Of a DNA stretch of 64,000 bases, positions 36,588-45,987 are shown one piece after another. The notes below the pieces were generated by a model. That model had not been told where the DNA came from, did not search any database, and worked only from the letters and a program-made list of their open reading frames with translations. The stretch is taken from assembly GCF_036924595.1 (NCBI RefSeq), contig NZ_JAZHRV010000001.1, positions 7,963,501-8,027,500 on the forward strand, given 5' to 3'. Every line of letters starts with the position of its first letter. The first letter of the stretch is position 1. The position numbers were made by a program, and so were the translations under genes. Source of the DNA: Bradyrhizobium algeriense. GTDB lineage: Bacteria; Pseudomonadota; Alphaproteobacteria; Rhizobiales; Xanthobacteraceae.

Positions 36588-37937
36588 ATGGCAGAGCGCA
36601 ACAAATCCAATTCGAAGCATCACGCGAACAAGCCTACCGGCGGTGACGAGCCGGCCACGAAGGCCAAGCCGCCGCGGCCGTTTCGCTTCCGCGATGCGCT
36701 GAAGGCGCTCGGCCCCGGCCTGATCACCGGCGCGTCCGACGACGATCCGTCGGGCATCGGCACCTACAGCCAGGCCGGCGCGCAGCTCGGCTACGGTATC
36801 GGCTGGACCATGCTGCTGACGTTTCCCTTGATGGCGGCGATCCAGGAAATTTCCGCGCGCGTCGGCCGCGTCACCGGGCACGGCATAGCCGGAAATGTGT
36901 CCCGGCATTATTCGTTATGGCTGCTCAATGGCGTGATGGTGCTATTGTTCATCGCCAACACCATCAACATCGGCGCCGATCTCGGCGCCATGGCGGATGC
37001 GACCAAACTGCTGATCGGTGGCCACAGCATCTTCTATGTGTTGCTGTTCGGCGTGACGTCGGTGGTGGCGCAGATCTTCCTCGACTACAAGCGCTACGTC
37101 GCGGTGCTGAAATGGCTGACGCTTAGCCTGTTCGCCTATGTCGCCGCGCTGGCCTTTGCGAAGGTGTCGTGGGGAGAGGCATTGGCTGGCATCCTGCTTC
37201 CGCAACTGACCTGGAGTACGGAATATTTCACCACCATCGTTGCGATCCTCGGCACCACGATCTCGCCCTATCTGTTTTTCTGGCAGGCCTCGCAGGAGGC
37301 CGAGGACCAGCGCGTCGATACGCACAAGCGGCCCTTGGTCGAAAAGCATTACGGCGCGCGGAGGGAATTTTCCCGCATCCGCGCCGACACCATCATCGGC
37401 ATGGCGTTCTCCAATCTGATTGCGCTGTCGATCATCGTCACCGCGGCGGCGGCGCTGCACGTTTCCGGCAAGACCGACATCCAGACCTCGGCGGAGGCCG
37501 CCGAAGCCCTGCGTCCGATCGCCGGCGCGTTCGCGGAAGTGATCTTTGCGCTCGGCATTGTCGGCACTGGCCTGCTGGCAATTCCGGTGCTCGCCGGCGC
37601 CGCGGCATACGCCGTCGGCGAGGGGCGGCGATGGCCGGTTGGCCTCGCGCGCAAACCGAAAGAAGCCGCCGCCTTCTACGCCGTGCTGGCGCTGTCGGCT
37701 GGTATCGGAATCGCGCTGAACTTCACGCCGATCAACCCGATCTCGGCGCTGTACTGGAGCGCCGTCGTTAACGGCGTCCTCGCCGTGCCGGTGATGGTGC
37801 TCTTGATGTTGATGGCGCGGCGAAGGGACGTAATGGGTCGCTTCGTCATCAGGGGTCGGCTTTATTGGCTCGGCTGGCTGTCGACATCAGCGATGGTGCT
37901 CAGCGTCGTCGCGATGGGCGTGGGGTTTTTTGTTTGA
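36588..37937 (+). CDS. Nramp-family transporter, variant metal site
   Basis: About 450 residues from ATG 36588; 11-12 helices. TM1 has 'LITGASDDDPSGIGTYSQAGAQLG', and TM6 has 'GTTISPYLFFWQASQ'. Canonical Nramps carry DPGN in TM1 and a Met-containing motif in TM6; here the Asn is Gly and the Met is absent. This matches the Nramp-related branch not specific for transition metals. It may carry Mg2+ or another ion; this is inference. An Arg/Lys-rich N-terminal tail precedes TM1. Confidence 0.88.
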   Translation: MAERNKSNSKHHANKPTGGDEPATKAKPPRPFRFRDALKALGPGLITGASDDDPSGIGTYSQAGAQLGYGIGWTMLLTFPLMAAIQEISARVGRVTGHGIAGNVSRHYSLWLLNGVMVLLFIANTINIGADLGAMADATKLLIGGHSIFYVLLFGVTSVVAQIFLDYKRYVAVLKWLTLSLFAYVAALAFAKVSWGEALAGILLPQLTWSTEYFTTIVAILGTTISPYLFFWQASQEAEDQRVDTHKRPLVEKHYGARREFSRIRADTIIGMAFSNLIALSIIVTAAAALHVSGKTDIQTSAEAAEALRPIAGAFAEVIFALGIVGTGLLAIPVLAGAAAYAVGEGRRWPVGLARKPKEAAAFYAVLALSAGIGIALNFTPINPISALYWSAVVNGVLAVPVMVLLMLMARRRDVMGRFVIRGRLYWLGWLSTSAMVLSVVAMGVGFFV

Positions 37938-37940
37938 GGT

Positions 37941-38058
37941 CATTCCGGGGCGATGCGAAGCACCAAACCCCAATGTGCAATTGCACATTGTGGAATCTCG
38001 AGATTCCCCGATGCGCAATTGCGCATCTGCGGTCTGGTCCTTCGGACCATCCGGGAAT
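37941..38058. repeat. Palindromic repeat (family E)
   Basis: Outer arms CATTCCGGGGCG / CATCCGGGAATG enclose AATGTGCAATTGCACATT and GATGCGCAATTGCGCATC hairpins and a TGGTCC/GGACCA arm. It lies between the convergent Nramp and TIGR02186 genes. Confidence 0.85.
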
Positions 38059-38071
38059 GACGAACGCCCCC

Positions 38072-38854
38072 TCAATCCTTCCTGAACACGATCGACGCCA
38101 TCCATCCCGTCATCAGCGCCATGAAGGCGGTGATCAGCCCGTAGACGAAGCCGTGCTGCTGCGCGGTAGTGGCGACGAACTGCTCGAAGCCGACCTTGAC
38201 GATTTCGAACGCGGTGTCGGTCTTGGCCACCAGCGCGCCGTCGGCGAACAGCTTGATCTCGACGTTATAGAGGCCGATCGGCACTTCCGCGGGCAGAGGA
38301 ATGCTGGTGCGGAACAGGGTCGGCGTCAGGAACGTCACCGCCGAAGTCTCCTCGCGATAGAGGCCGTGCTGCTTTCGCAGCCGCACGAAGGCGCTGCGGA
38401 ACGCGTCGTCCGGCACCACGTCGGCGTAATCGCCACCGACGCGCTGGGTCAGCAACACGTTGTTCAACCCAAGCTGCTGCCGCCGTTGCACCTCGGGGGA
38501 AGCGATGGCGTCGAACGGCCGGTTGGAGAACAGCGCCAGATAGGCCGGCACTTTCAGGAACTGCCGGGAGTCCGTATTGATCCAGATCCCGAACCGGCGC
38601 TCCTTGCGGCGGGTGACCATGTCGGCGCGCGGGCCGGCCACCGTCACCACGAGATCGTAAGTGCGATTGGCCGGCGTATTGGCGTCCTTCTCCACCGAGC
38701 CGAACAGCACGAGCTCCTCGCCGGAGTAATTCGGCGTCACGGTGACGCGGTGGTTCGACACCGACACGATCAGCCGTTCGGCCTGCGCGGGCGAGGCCGC
38801 GAATACGGCGCCCAGCGCGAGCCATCCGAGCATGAGGATGAGGCGCCTGGTCAT
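38072..38854 (-). CDS. TIGR02186 family membrane protein
   Basis: 260 residues from ATG 38854. A signal peptide (MTRRLILMLGWLALGAVFAA) is followed by a beta-rich periplasmic domain ('ERLIVSVSNHRVTVTPNYSGEELVLFGSVE') and a C-terminal helix ('GFVYGLITAFMALMTGWMASIVF'). The family always accompanies TauE-like exporters; its role is unknown. Its start overlaps the stop of that gene (ATGA), so they are coupled. Confidence 0.88.
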   Translation of the reverse strand: MTRRLILMLGWLALGAVFAASPAQAERLIVSVSNHRVTVTPNYSGEELVLFGSVEKDANTPANRTYDLVVTVAGPRADMVTRRKERRFGIWINTDSRQFLKVPAYLALFSNRPFDAIASPEVQRRQQLGLNNVLLTQRVGGDYADVVPDDAFRSAFVRLRKQHGLYREETSAVTFLTPTLFRTSIPLPAEVPIGLYNVEIKLFADGALVAKTDTAFEIVKVGFEQFVATTAQQHGFVYGLITAFMALMTGWMASIVFRKD

Positions 38855-39777
38855 CCCGTCACCCCGGTTTCGCGGATGGTGAAGAGATCCTCGGGCCGGA
38901 TCACCAGTTCGACAGCAAACCGGACGCCGACGGCGAGCACCAGCAGCCCGAGCAGCAGCCGCAAATGTTCGCCGCGGATTTTCTGCCCCGCGCGCGCGCC
39001 GAACTGCGCGCCGGTGACGCCGCCGACCATCAAAATCAGCGCCAGCACGGCATCGACCAGATGGTTGGTGACCGCGTGCAGCATGGTGGCGAACACCATC
39101 GTGACCAGGGTCAGCACCATCGAGGTGCCGATCACGGTCGAGGTCGGAACCCGCAGCACGTAGATCAACAGCGGCACCAGGATGAAGCCGCCGCCGATGC
39201 CCATCACGGCGCCGATGAAGCCGATGATCAGGCCGATCACCACGATGGGAATGACGGACAGATAGATTTTCGAACGCTTGAAGCGCATCTTCAGCGGCAA
39301 GCCATGGATCCAGACATGGCTGCCCGGGCGGCGCGTGGTGACCGGGCCGCCGCGGCGGGCCCGCAACAGCGCCCGCAGGCCTTCCCAGAACATCAGCGCG
39401 CCGACAGTGGTCAGCAGGATCACGTAGGACATCGCGATCATGAGATCGAGCTGACCCAGCGAGCGCAGCAGCGTGAAGGTCCAGACCCCGAGCGCGGTGC
39501 CCATACTGCCGCCGGTCAACAGCACCGCCGCCAGCAGCGGATCGATGGCGCGCCGTCGCCAATAGGACAGCGCGCCGGAAAACGAGGAGGCGGCGATGTG
39601 GCTGGCGACGGAGGCGACCGCGACCGCCGGCGCAATGCCGACGAAGATCAACAGCGGCGTCATCAGGAAGCCGCCGCCGATCCCGAACATGCCGGACACG
39701 AACCCAACCGCCGCGCCCATCGCCAGGATGAGGAAAACATTGACTGGAATGTCGGCGATCGGGAGGTAGAGCTGCAC
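38851..39777 (-). CDS. TauE/SafE family sulfite exporter-like permease
   Basis: About 308 residues from GTG 39777, the start that fits the family's 'VQLYLPIADIPVN' opening. Repeated GGGF motifs ('GMFGIGGGFLMTPLLIF', 'GAVMGIGGGFILVPLLIYVL') mark the two halves of a TauE fold with about eight helices. It may export sulfite, sulfonates or another anion. It is coupled to the TIGR02186 gene. Confidence 0.9.
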   Translation of the reverse strand: MQLYLPIADIPVNVFLILAMGAAVGFVSGMFGIGGGFLMTPLLIFVGIAPAVAVASVASHIAASSFSGALSYWRRRAIDPLLAAVLLTGGSMGTALGVWTFTLLRSLGQLDLMIAMSYVILLTTVGALMFWEGLRALLRARRGGPVTTRRPGSHVWIHGLPLKMRFKRSKIYLSVIPIVVIGLIIGFIGAVMGIGGGFILVPLLIYVLRVPTSTVIGTSMVLTLVTMVFATMLHAVTNHLVDAVLALILMVGGVTGAQFGARAGQKIRGEHLRLLLGLLVLAVGVRFAVELVIRPEDLFTIRETGVTG

Positions 39778-40065
39778 GCGCGTCTGCTTTTTGTGGCTTT
39801 GCCGCCAGAGACGGCCGGGCGGCCGCTCAGGGCATGGTTTCTGTTGTATTTGCCGGCAGTGGGGAATCCGGTTCGCGCATGCACCTTTGCGTGCGCAGGG
39901 CCGGTTCCCGCGTCTTTGCATAACTGAATTCGGGGGGAGGGGGGACTAAAAATGCCCGGGAAGGCAAATTTTTGCCTCACGTGGCCACGCGTCCGCCAGG
40001 ACGTTTGAAACGCGTTACAAATCCGAAAGACAGGTCGGTTCGCGCAAGCTCGGCATCCGGCTGGC

Positions 40066-40929
40066 TCAGGGCTTTCCGAGCGGGTCGGTGACGAGGTTCA
40101 TCGCCAGCGCCTGTTTGGGGCTGAGCCAGCGAATGTCCCGGGTCTCGGACATCGCTTCCACGATGGAGGACGAGACCCCCATTTTCGTCATGTAGCCCAG
40201 CACGGCGCCGGCAATCCGCTGGGTGTCTGCGACGGGGTCTTCCACGGGCCTGGTTGTGACAAACCGATGAACACCCAAGGCCGAGCCCAGGACGCCGAAG
40301 CGGGTCTTGCCCCCGGCATAGACCAGCACGCAGGCGCTGGCGCAATAGGCCGGCTTGACGCGGCCCGAGGCGTCGGCGCCGCCGACCGCGGTCGCGAGCG
40401 AGCGCTGTCGGATGATCTCGCCCATGATCGTGGCCTGGTTCAGATCGCCGCCGGGGGAGGCCAGCAGGACGATGTCGCCCGCCGCAAGATTGACCTGGTC
40501 CAGTTTGTCGCGAAACAGCGTTGCGGCGGCGGGGCCGATGGTGCCGCTGACGAAGAGGGCGCGGCGGCCCTGCGCGGCGCCGTCGAGGTCGACCCTGTCG
40601 ATCAGCGAAAAAGTCAGGCTCGGCGAGACATACTGGTCTTTCCAGTAGTGCCAGGCCTCGGGCTGCGACAGGTCGCGGTAGGCGCGAATGCAGACGCCGG
40701 AGACCAGCAGGATGAAGATCGCGACCGACCAGAAATGCCGTCTGCGGCGGGGCGGTTGCACCGGCGGCGGGGCCTGACCGGCAGGTCCGCGCGGCGGCGC
40801 GACCGCGGGGCCGGTCGGCGACCTGCGGAAGCGATTATCCCCACTTTGGCTGTCTTCGGTCGACAATCGGTCCTCGTTGCAGTTCGGTTCTGATTCAATC
40901 AGAACCGATAATGCTCTAGCCCGAAGCAT
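40066..40929 (-). CDS. Membrane-anchored ClpP-like (COG3904) protein
   Basis: 287 residues as shown; the start is uncertain. A proline-rich N-terminal region (PPRGPAGQAPPPVQPPRRRRH) leads to one helix (FWSVAIFILLVSGVCI), then 'DIVLLASPGGDLNQATIMGEIIRQRSLATAVG' and 'AYCASACVLVYAGG', a ClpP-like serine-protease signature with Ser in the CASAC loop and a downstream His in 'LGVHRF'. The soluble domain is probably periplasmic. Function unknown; the companion at 14071-14544 shares CASAC. Confidence 0.75.
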   Translation of the reverse strand: MLRARALSVLIESEPNCNEDRLSTEDSQSGDNRFRRSPTGPAVAPPRGPAGQAPPPVQPPRRRRHFWSVAIFILLVSGVCIRAYRDLSQPEAWHYWKDQYVSPSLTFSLIDRVDLDGAAQGRRALFVSGTIGPAAATLFRDKLDQVNLAAGDIVLLASPGGDLNQATIMGEIIRQRSLATAVGGADASGRVKPAYCASACVLVYAGGKTRFGVLGSALGVHRFVTTRPVEDPVADTQRIAGAVLGYMTKMGVSSSIVEAMSETRDIRWLSPKQALAMNLVTDPLGKP

Positions 40930-41002
40930 TATACGAATTTATGGCCGAGGATATGGCGGCGACGCGACCTGTCTATGCGACGGCGCGCATCGCGACTTTT
41001 GC

Positions 41003-44000
41003 TTAATGAACAGCGGCGGTGCGCTTGGTCGCAGCCGGCTTGGCGCCGGGCTTGCCGGTGGCCGGTGCGGGAGCTGAATCCCAGCCGCCGGCGGGCGACG
41101 CCACGTTGACGGCGTCGTCGGGTTGCGGCTCCGGCGTAAAGGTCTGGATCGCCAGCCTGGCCGCCGCCAGCGACTGGACGTCGAGGCGCTTGGCGATGTC
41201 GTCGCGCTTGCGCCCCGCATCCGCGTCGCCCTGGGCTGCCGCGAGGCTGAACCATTTGAAGGATTCGGCGAGGTTCTGTTCGACGCCGATGCCGCGGGCA
41301 TAGAGGATACCGAGGTTGAACTGGCTGTCGGCGACGCCGCGGTCGGCGGCCTTGCGGAACCAGATCGACGCGCTCTTGTAGTTGGCGCCCTTGCCGCCAC
41401 CGTCAGCGTCGAGCACGGCCAGATTGTGCATCGCCTTGGCGCTGCCGCGCTCGGCCGCCTGCGCATAATAACGCCGCGCGATATCGACGTCCTTCTTCAC
41501 GCTCAGGCCCTTTTCGTAGAAGGTGCCGAGCCGGAAGATCGCGGGCACCACGCCGGCCTGCGCCGCGCGGTCGTACCATTTGGCGGCCTGGTCGAGATCC
41601 GGGGCAACGCCCTTGCCTTCGGCAAAGCGCACGCCGACCTCGTAGGCCGCGGCCGGGTCGCCCTTCAGCGCGGCGGTGCGCAATACCGGGCCGCCGATGC
41701 CGTCAGGCAACCGCTCGGTCGGCGGCACGGCGATCATGGCAACCTTGCCGCCGGTGGCCGGCATCGCCGTGATCGCGCCGGTGACGTCGCTGGCTGCCGC
41801 CGGAGACGGCGCGGCCTGCGGCGGGACCGCGATCCGCGCGCTATCCAGCGTGTTCGGTGCGGAAGAATTGTTCGACTGCTTTTCGACCGGTGTCGGCGAG
41901 ATCATCATGGGCGCCGGTGCGGCGGGCATTGCGGGCCTGGTGCTGCTCTCCGCCGGTGCGGGGGCCGGCGTTGGAGCGGCCGGCTCGCTGGATTCAAACA
42001 TCGGCAGTTGCAGCACGCTGCCGGTATCGAGCAGCGTCATCGCCATCTTGAACGTGCCGAGCACGATCACGACCACGCTTGCGCCGACCAGCAGCGAGCG
42101 GATCTTGGAGGAAATGTTCGAGGGGTTCTTGTCGTCCGCCTTGGCTTTGTCGCCGCCCTTGTCCTTGGGCGCGGCCTTTGCCGGTGAACGTCCCGCCTTC
42201 TCGGGAGGCGGCGCGGCTGCTGCGGCCTGCGCGGCGCGGCGCGCGGCGGCAATGAAGCTCGACGAACTCACCGGCTCCTTGGGCCCGGAAGCGATCTCGC
42301 TGATCGCGTTTTCGGAAGCCGCGATCCGTTCCGACGGCGAGGACATGCGCACCATCGGCCGCGTACCCGGCTCGAGCGGATGATCCGGCGGTAATTCCGG
42401 CGCGATCGCGGTGCGCGGCGCGGCGGCATGCGGTTCCAGGATTTCGCTGATCGCCCTCGGCGGCAAGGGCGGAGCGACCGGCGCGGCCGGGGCCGCCGGC
42501 TGCACGGCGTGGAATTCGCGCGGCGCGGCGGCAAAATGTTCTTGAGGGCTCGCTTGCAGTGCGGCGGGATTCGGCAATTCCGGCTTCGGTTGCTGCGGAT
42601 AGGTCTGCAGCGGCGTCATCACGCGGGGCGCTTCCTCGCGCATTTCGGCGGCTGCAGGAGAAGAGGCGATCGCCGGCGGCGCGGTGCGAACCGTGCGCAG
42701 ATCGCCTTCGATCGTCGACAGCCGATCGACCACGTGGCCGAGCGTGCTGTGAACGGTCTCGAGCGAGTCCTGCGTGCGGCGGTCGGTTTCCGACTGGCTG
42801 AAGCGGATGTCGGACAGCTCGCGCTTGACCAGATCAACGATGCCGGAGTCCACCGGCTGGGTCGTGTCGGTCGAATTGCGGTTGGAATCGGCGAGCGCGA
42901 CCAGGCTGGCATGCTGGCGTTCGAGCGAACGCAGAATATCGTGCAGTCCTTCCTCGACCCGTCCGAGATCGATGGCAGGCGCAGCGGAACGATCGCCGGA
43001 GGCTTCCAGGCGCTCCAGCAGATAGGACACGCGCTGTTCGAGATGGGCAAACGCCGACGCATTGTCGTTGCCGGCCGGGATACGGTCGAGCCGCTCCGAC
43101 AGCGTGCGCAACGCGTTTTCGAGATATTCCGAATTGTCGCTCGCCGCCGGCGCCTGCCTACTTTCCAGCGTCGAGGTCAGCGCGGCCAGGCGCTGCTCGA
43201 GCATGCCGAAGGCGTCGCTGTTGCCGTCAAAGCGGGAAAGCTGGTCGACCTTGGCCGACAGCGTGTGCACATCTTCGGCGAGCCGCGCCAGCGCATCGTT
43301 GGAGGCGACGTTGGAAACGATTCCGCGCAGTGCCGCGATCGCGCTTTCGAGCTGCTGCACGGTCGACGGATCGTCGTTCGAGCGCAGGATCAGATCGAGC
43401 TTGGCGCCTAGGTTGTGAATCGCCTCGTCGTAGCCGGTGAGCTGCTCGGCCGGCGTCAGCGAGCGCAGCACCTCGCGGATTTCGCCGAGCGCGCGTTCGA
43501 TGCCGGTCAGCGTCTGGCCGTCGCTGCCGTGCTGCCTGTTTTCGTCGATGCGGCGGGACAGCGAGCGGATTTCGTTCTCGAGCGATTCGATCTCCCGGCG
43601 CGGCACCGCCTCGGTGATGACCTGGCGGATTTCGGCGAGTTCGCTGCGGAACGCGGCAATCGATTCCTCGACGTGATCGGGACGCTGCAGCGCCTCGATC
43701 TGGCTTGTGATCTTGAGCAGGTGACGTTCGAGCGAGGAAAAGTCCGGACCGGCCGTCGCTGCCTGCATCATAGGTTGAGAAGAATTGGGCTGCGAAAAAT
43801 TGGGCTGGGCCGTCGGCGCGGCATGGCGCGGCGGCATCTGGCGCGGCGACGGACTGTCGAGTTCGTTCTGGCGCGCGGCGATTTCGGCGATCGCAAAATC
43901 CAGCGAGGCCGGATTGAGCGGCGGCGCGGGGCGATAGACCTGGGCCGCGGCCCGCTCGACCTGCTCGGTCTGACGCTGCTTTTCCTGCATCTGGGCCTGC

Positions 44001-44383
44001 CGGGTCGGCGCTGGGTTGGAAATCTGCGACAGCCGCGCGTCGAGGCGCGAAATGGCGTCGTTGAGCTGGCGGGCCACCGTCGGCTCGCCGCGCGCTGCTT
44101 CGCCACGCGGCGTCTCGCCGCGCGGCGCCGGCCGCGAAATCTGCTCGATCTGCTTTGTGATCGAATCCAGCCGCTGGTGAATGTCGGCAACGTCGCGGCT
44201 TTCCCGGCTCGGCATCGCCGGCCGCTGACTGGCAGGCGCGCTGAAGCTGGGCGGGAGCGGTTCGCCGATGGTCGAATTGAGCCAGTCGCTCAGCGACATG
44301 CCGGCGCGCCGCGCGGCCGCCTCAGCCCTTTCGCGGACGGATGGATCGATGCCGTCAACACTCCACGATACGCGCGAATTCAT
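41003..44383 (-). CDS. PodJ-like polarity protein with Sel1 repeats
   Basis: 1126 residues, the largest gene here. The N terminus, 'SVRERAEAAARRAGMSLSDWLN', is typical of alphaproteobacterial PodJ/localisation factors. A long coiled coil with heptads follows to about residue 540. Then a Pro/Ala-rich linker, one TM helix near 755-785 ('LLVGASVVVIVLGTFKMAM'), and Sel1-like repeats ('AAYEVGVRFAEGKGVAPDLDQAAKWYDRAAQAG' and others) at about 880-1060. The Sel1 part would be periplasmic. PodJ in Caulobacter anchors polar organelle factors; this protein probably does similar work. Confidence 0.85.
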   Translation of the reverse strand: MNSRVSWSVDGIDPSVRERAEAAARRAGMSLSDWLNSTIGEPLPPSFSAPASQRPAMPSRESRDVADIHQRLDSITKQIEQISRPAPRGETPRGEAARGEPTVARQLNDAISRLDARLSQISNPAPTRQAQMQEKQRQTEQVERAAAQVYRPAPPLNPASLDFAIAEIAARQNELDSPSPRQMPPRHAAPTAQPNFSQPNSSQPMMQAATAGPDFSSLERHLLKITSQIEALQRPDHVEESIAAFRSELAEIRQVITEAVPRREIESLENEIRSLSRRIDENRQHGSDGQTLTGIERALGEIREVLRSLTPAEQLTGYDEAIHNLGAKLDLILRSNDDPSTVQQLESAIAALRGIVSNVASNDALARLAEDVHTLSAKVDQLSRFDGNSDAFGMLEQRLAALTSTLESRQAPAASDNSEYLENALRTLSERLDRIPAGNDNASAFAHLEQRVSYLLERLEASGDRSAAPAIDLGRVEEGLHDILRSLERQHASLVALADSNRNSTDTTQPVDSGIVDLVKRELSDIRFSQSETDRRTQDSLETVHSTLGHVVDRLSTIEGDLRTVRTAPPAIASSPAAAEMREEAPRVMTPLQTYPQQPKPELPNPAALQASPQEHFAAAPREFHAVQPAAPAAPVAPPLPPRAISEILEPHAAAPRTAIAPELPPDHPLEPGTRPMVRMSSPSERIAASENAISEIASGPKEPVSSSSFIAAARRAAQAAAAAPPPEKAGRSPAKAAPKDKGGDKAKADDKNPSNISSKIRSLLVGASVVVIVLGTFKMAMTLLDTGSVLQLPMFESSEPAAPTPAPAPAESSTRPAMPAAPAPMMISPTPVEKQSNNSSAPNTLDSARIAVPPQAAPSPAAASDVTGAITAMPATGGKVAMIAVPPTERLPDGIGGPVLRTAALKGDPAAAYEVGVRFAEGKGVAPDLDQAAKWYDRAAQAGVVPAIFRLGTFYEKGLSVKKDVDIARRYYAQAAERGSAKAMHNLAVLDADGGGKGANYKSASIWFRKAADRGVADSQFNLGILYARGIGVEQNLAESFKWFSLAAAQGDADAGRKRDDIAKRLDVQSLAAARLAIQTFTPEPQPDDAVNVASPAGGWDSAPAPATGKPGAKPAATKRTAAVH

Positions 44384-44576
44384 GCTTTCGTCCGGTTCCG
44401 CTTCGGCGCCCCACCTGCGCCATCAGCCTCCCCGCGCGTCCCACCAAAGAGACAATCGTATTTCCGCGCGGCTCGCCTGCCTCGGAACTGACTTTTTCGC
44501 GTTACGGTAAAGAACGGGTTAAGGAATGGGACGGACGGCCGCAAAAGTTACCGGGTGCCAGTTCGGCTTTGGATTT

Positions 44577-44700
44577 AAAGCATTTTCCGGCGAAAGCCTG
44601 CCCCCGGACTTGATCCGCCGTGGCGGCTGGTTCGCGTCAGGAAAACGCGTCAGATCAGGAATCCGGAAGACGGTTCCGATTCGATCGGATCGGAAAAGCC
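44577..44700. repeat. Family F dispersed repeat, copy 2
   Basis: Matches the 20703 copy: CCGGCGAAAGCCTG, CCGGACTTGATCC and GGTTCGCGTCAGGAAAACGC, continuing with a palindromic GATTCGATCGGATCGG tail. It fills the gap (44384-44700) between the PodJ-like and PadR genes. The rest of that gap holds no gene. Confidence 0.75.
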
Positions 44701-45297
44701 CTAGCCGCTATTTTCGCGCTGGCCGTCTTCGAGCGACACGACGTTGGTCCGCTCTGCACTGGGCGACAGGGCCGACAGCGCCTCGATCGCCTCTTCGCAC
44801 CATTCCGCCACCGCCCGCTCATAGCTGAGGCCAACGCGAAGTCCGAGCAGTTTGCCGACATCGGCCGGCGCCGCGATGCCCTGGGGGAAACGTTTGTTGA
44901 GCAGGCGCTCGTAGCGGGCGAAACGGTCGCGGTGATGCTCCAGCCGCGCCATCAGGTCGGTGCGCAGCGGTTCGACGTCGACGCTGTCGAGCGCATAGAG
45001 CCGCACCAGCAGGTCGTCCTTGATCGAGGCCGGGACGCTCGGCCGGGCGGCCCAATGCCTGAGCGCGGCGCGGCCTTCCGGCGTGAGCGTATAGACCAGC
45101 TTGTTCGGCTTGCCGGACTGCACCACCTCGCGGCCCTGGATATGGCCGCGGTCGCGGAGTTTTGTCAGTTCCCGATAAATTTGCTGGTGGTCGGCCTTCC
45201 AGAAGAATCCAATGGAGTTGTCGAACGTCTTGGCGAGCTCATAGCCCGTCATCGGACGTTCGGTCAGGCAGGCAAGGATCGCGTCACCAAGCGCCAA
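44701..45297 (-). CDS. PadR family transcriptional regulator
   Basis: 198 residues. The winged-helix part 'ALGDAILACLTERPMTGYELAKTFDNSIGFFWKADHQQIYRELTKLRDRGHI' is followed by a helical C-terminal dimerisation domain (Vir-type, with 'HHRDRFARYERLLNKRF'). It is divergent from a SnoaL-type gene with a well-formed dyad between them, a probable self-controlled pair. Confidence 0.93.
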   Translation of the reverse strand: MALGDAILACLTERPMTGYELAKTFDNSIGFFWKADHQQIYRELTKLRDRGHIQGREVVQSGKPNKLVYTLTPEGRAALRHWAARPSVPASIKDDLLVRLYALDSVDVEPLRTDLMARLEHHRDRFARYERLLNKRFPQGIAAPADVGKLLGLRVGLSYERAVAEWCEEAIEALSALSPSAERTNVVSLEDGQRENSG

Positions 45298-45325
45298 GAC
45301 GCCGGCCTCCAGTTTTCAGGATTGA

Positions 45326-45358
45326 TTGACATTATGCATAAAATTGCATATGCGTCAA
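45326..45358. promoter_or_regulatory. Dyad in PadR/SnoaL divergent spacer
   Basis: TTGAC (45326-45330) and GTCAA (45354-45358) enclose ATGC(N8)GCAT (45334-45349), all on one centre near 45342. ATGC-N8-GCAT is close to the ATGT-N8-ACAT form known for PadR operators. It also overlaps a possible TTGACA -35. Likely target of the adjacent PadR. Confidence 0.65.
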
Positions 45359-45422
45359 CGCGCATAAGCTCCGGACAAACCCATTCCCCGGCGTCAGCCC
45401 GCCATCGTCCGCCAGAGGAGAC

Positions 45423-45812
45423 ATGATGACCATGAGCGGCCTCGACAAGTGGTACGGCTACATGAAGTCGCATGACACGGCGGCGTTGTGGGACCTGCTG
45501 CACCCGGATGCGGTGTTCGAAAGCCCCGTCGTCCACACGCCGCAGCGCGGGCGCGACATCACCTTCAAATATCTGGCAAGCGCCGGGAAGGTCCTCGGTG
45601 GCCCCGGCTTCAAATACACCGGCGAATGGCGCAGCGCTGATGGCGCGGTCCTCGAATTCGAAAACGAGATCGAGGACATCAAGATCAACGGCGTCGACAT
45701 CATCACCTTTAGCGATGACGGTAAGATCACGCACTTCAAGGTGATGGTGCGTCCGCTGAAGGGAATCAATCTGCTGCACCGCTTGATGGGGGAGCAGCTC
45801 GCCAAAGGGTGA
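45423..45812 (+). CDS. SnoaL-like/NTF2-fold protein
   Basis: 129 residues. 'LDKWYGYMKSHDTAALWDLLHPDAVFESPVVHTPQRG' and 'YTGEWRSADGAVLEFENEIEDIKINGVDIITFSDDGKITHFKVMVRP' match an NTF2-like barrel with an Asp near the expected catalytic position. AGAGGAGAC precedes the ATG. PadR on the opposite strand probably controls it. It is followed at 175 bp by the acyl-CoA dehydrogenase gene and may belong to the same lipid-catabolism set. Confidence 0.85.
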   Translation: MMTMSGLDKWYGYMKSHDTAALWDLLHPDAVFESPVVHTPQRGRDITFKYLASAGKVLGGPGFKYTGEWRSADGAVLEFENEIEDIKINGVDIITFSDDGKITHFKVMVRPLKGINLLHRLMGEQLAKG

Positions 45813-45987
45813 GGGAGCAAAGGCCGCGACCATCTCCGGCGCCGTTTACGCCGCAATGGCTGACGAGATATTTGCCGGCCTGCTCACTCCCTGGAATCTC
45901 CGGAACCGGATAAGGTCTACGTCCGGAACGTCACACGAATTTCATTTCAAGCGCCTTCGTCACATTCGCCGCTGCCGGGAGAACACC

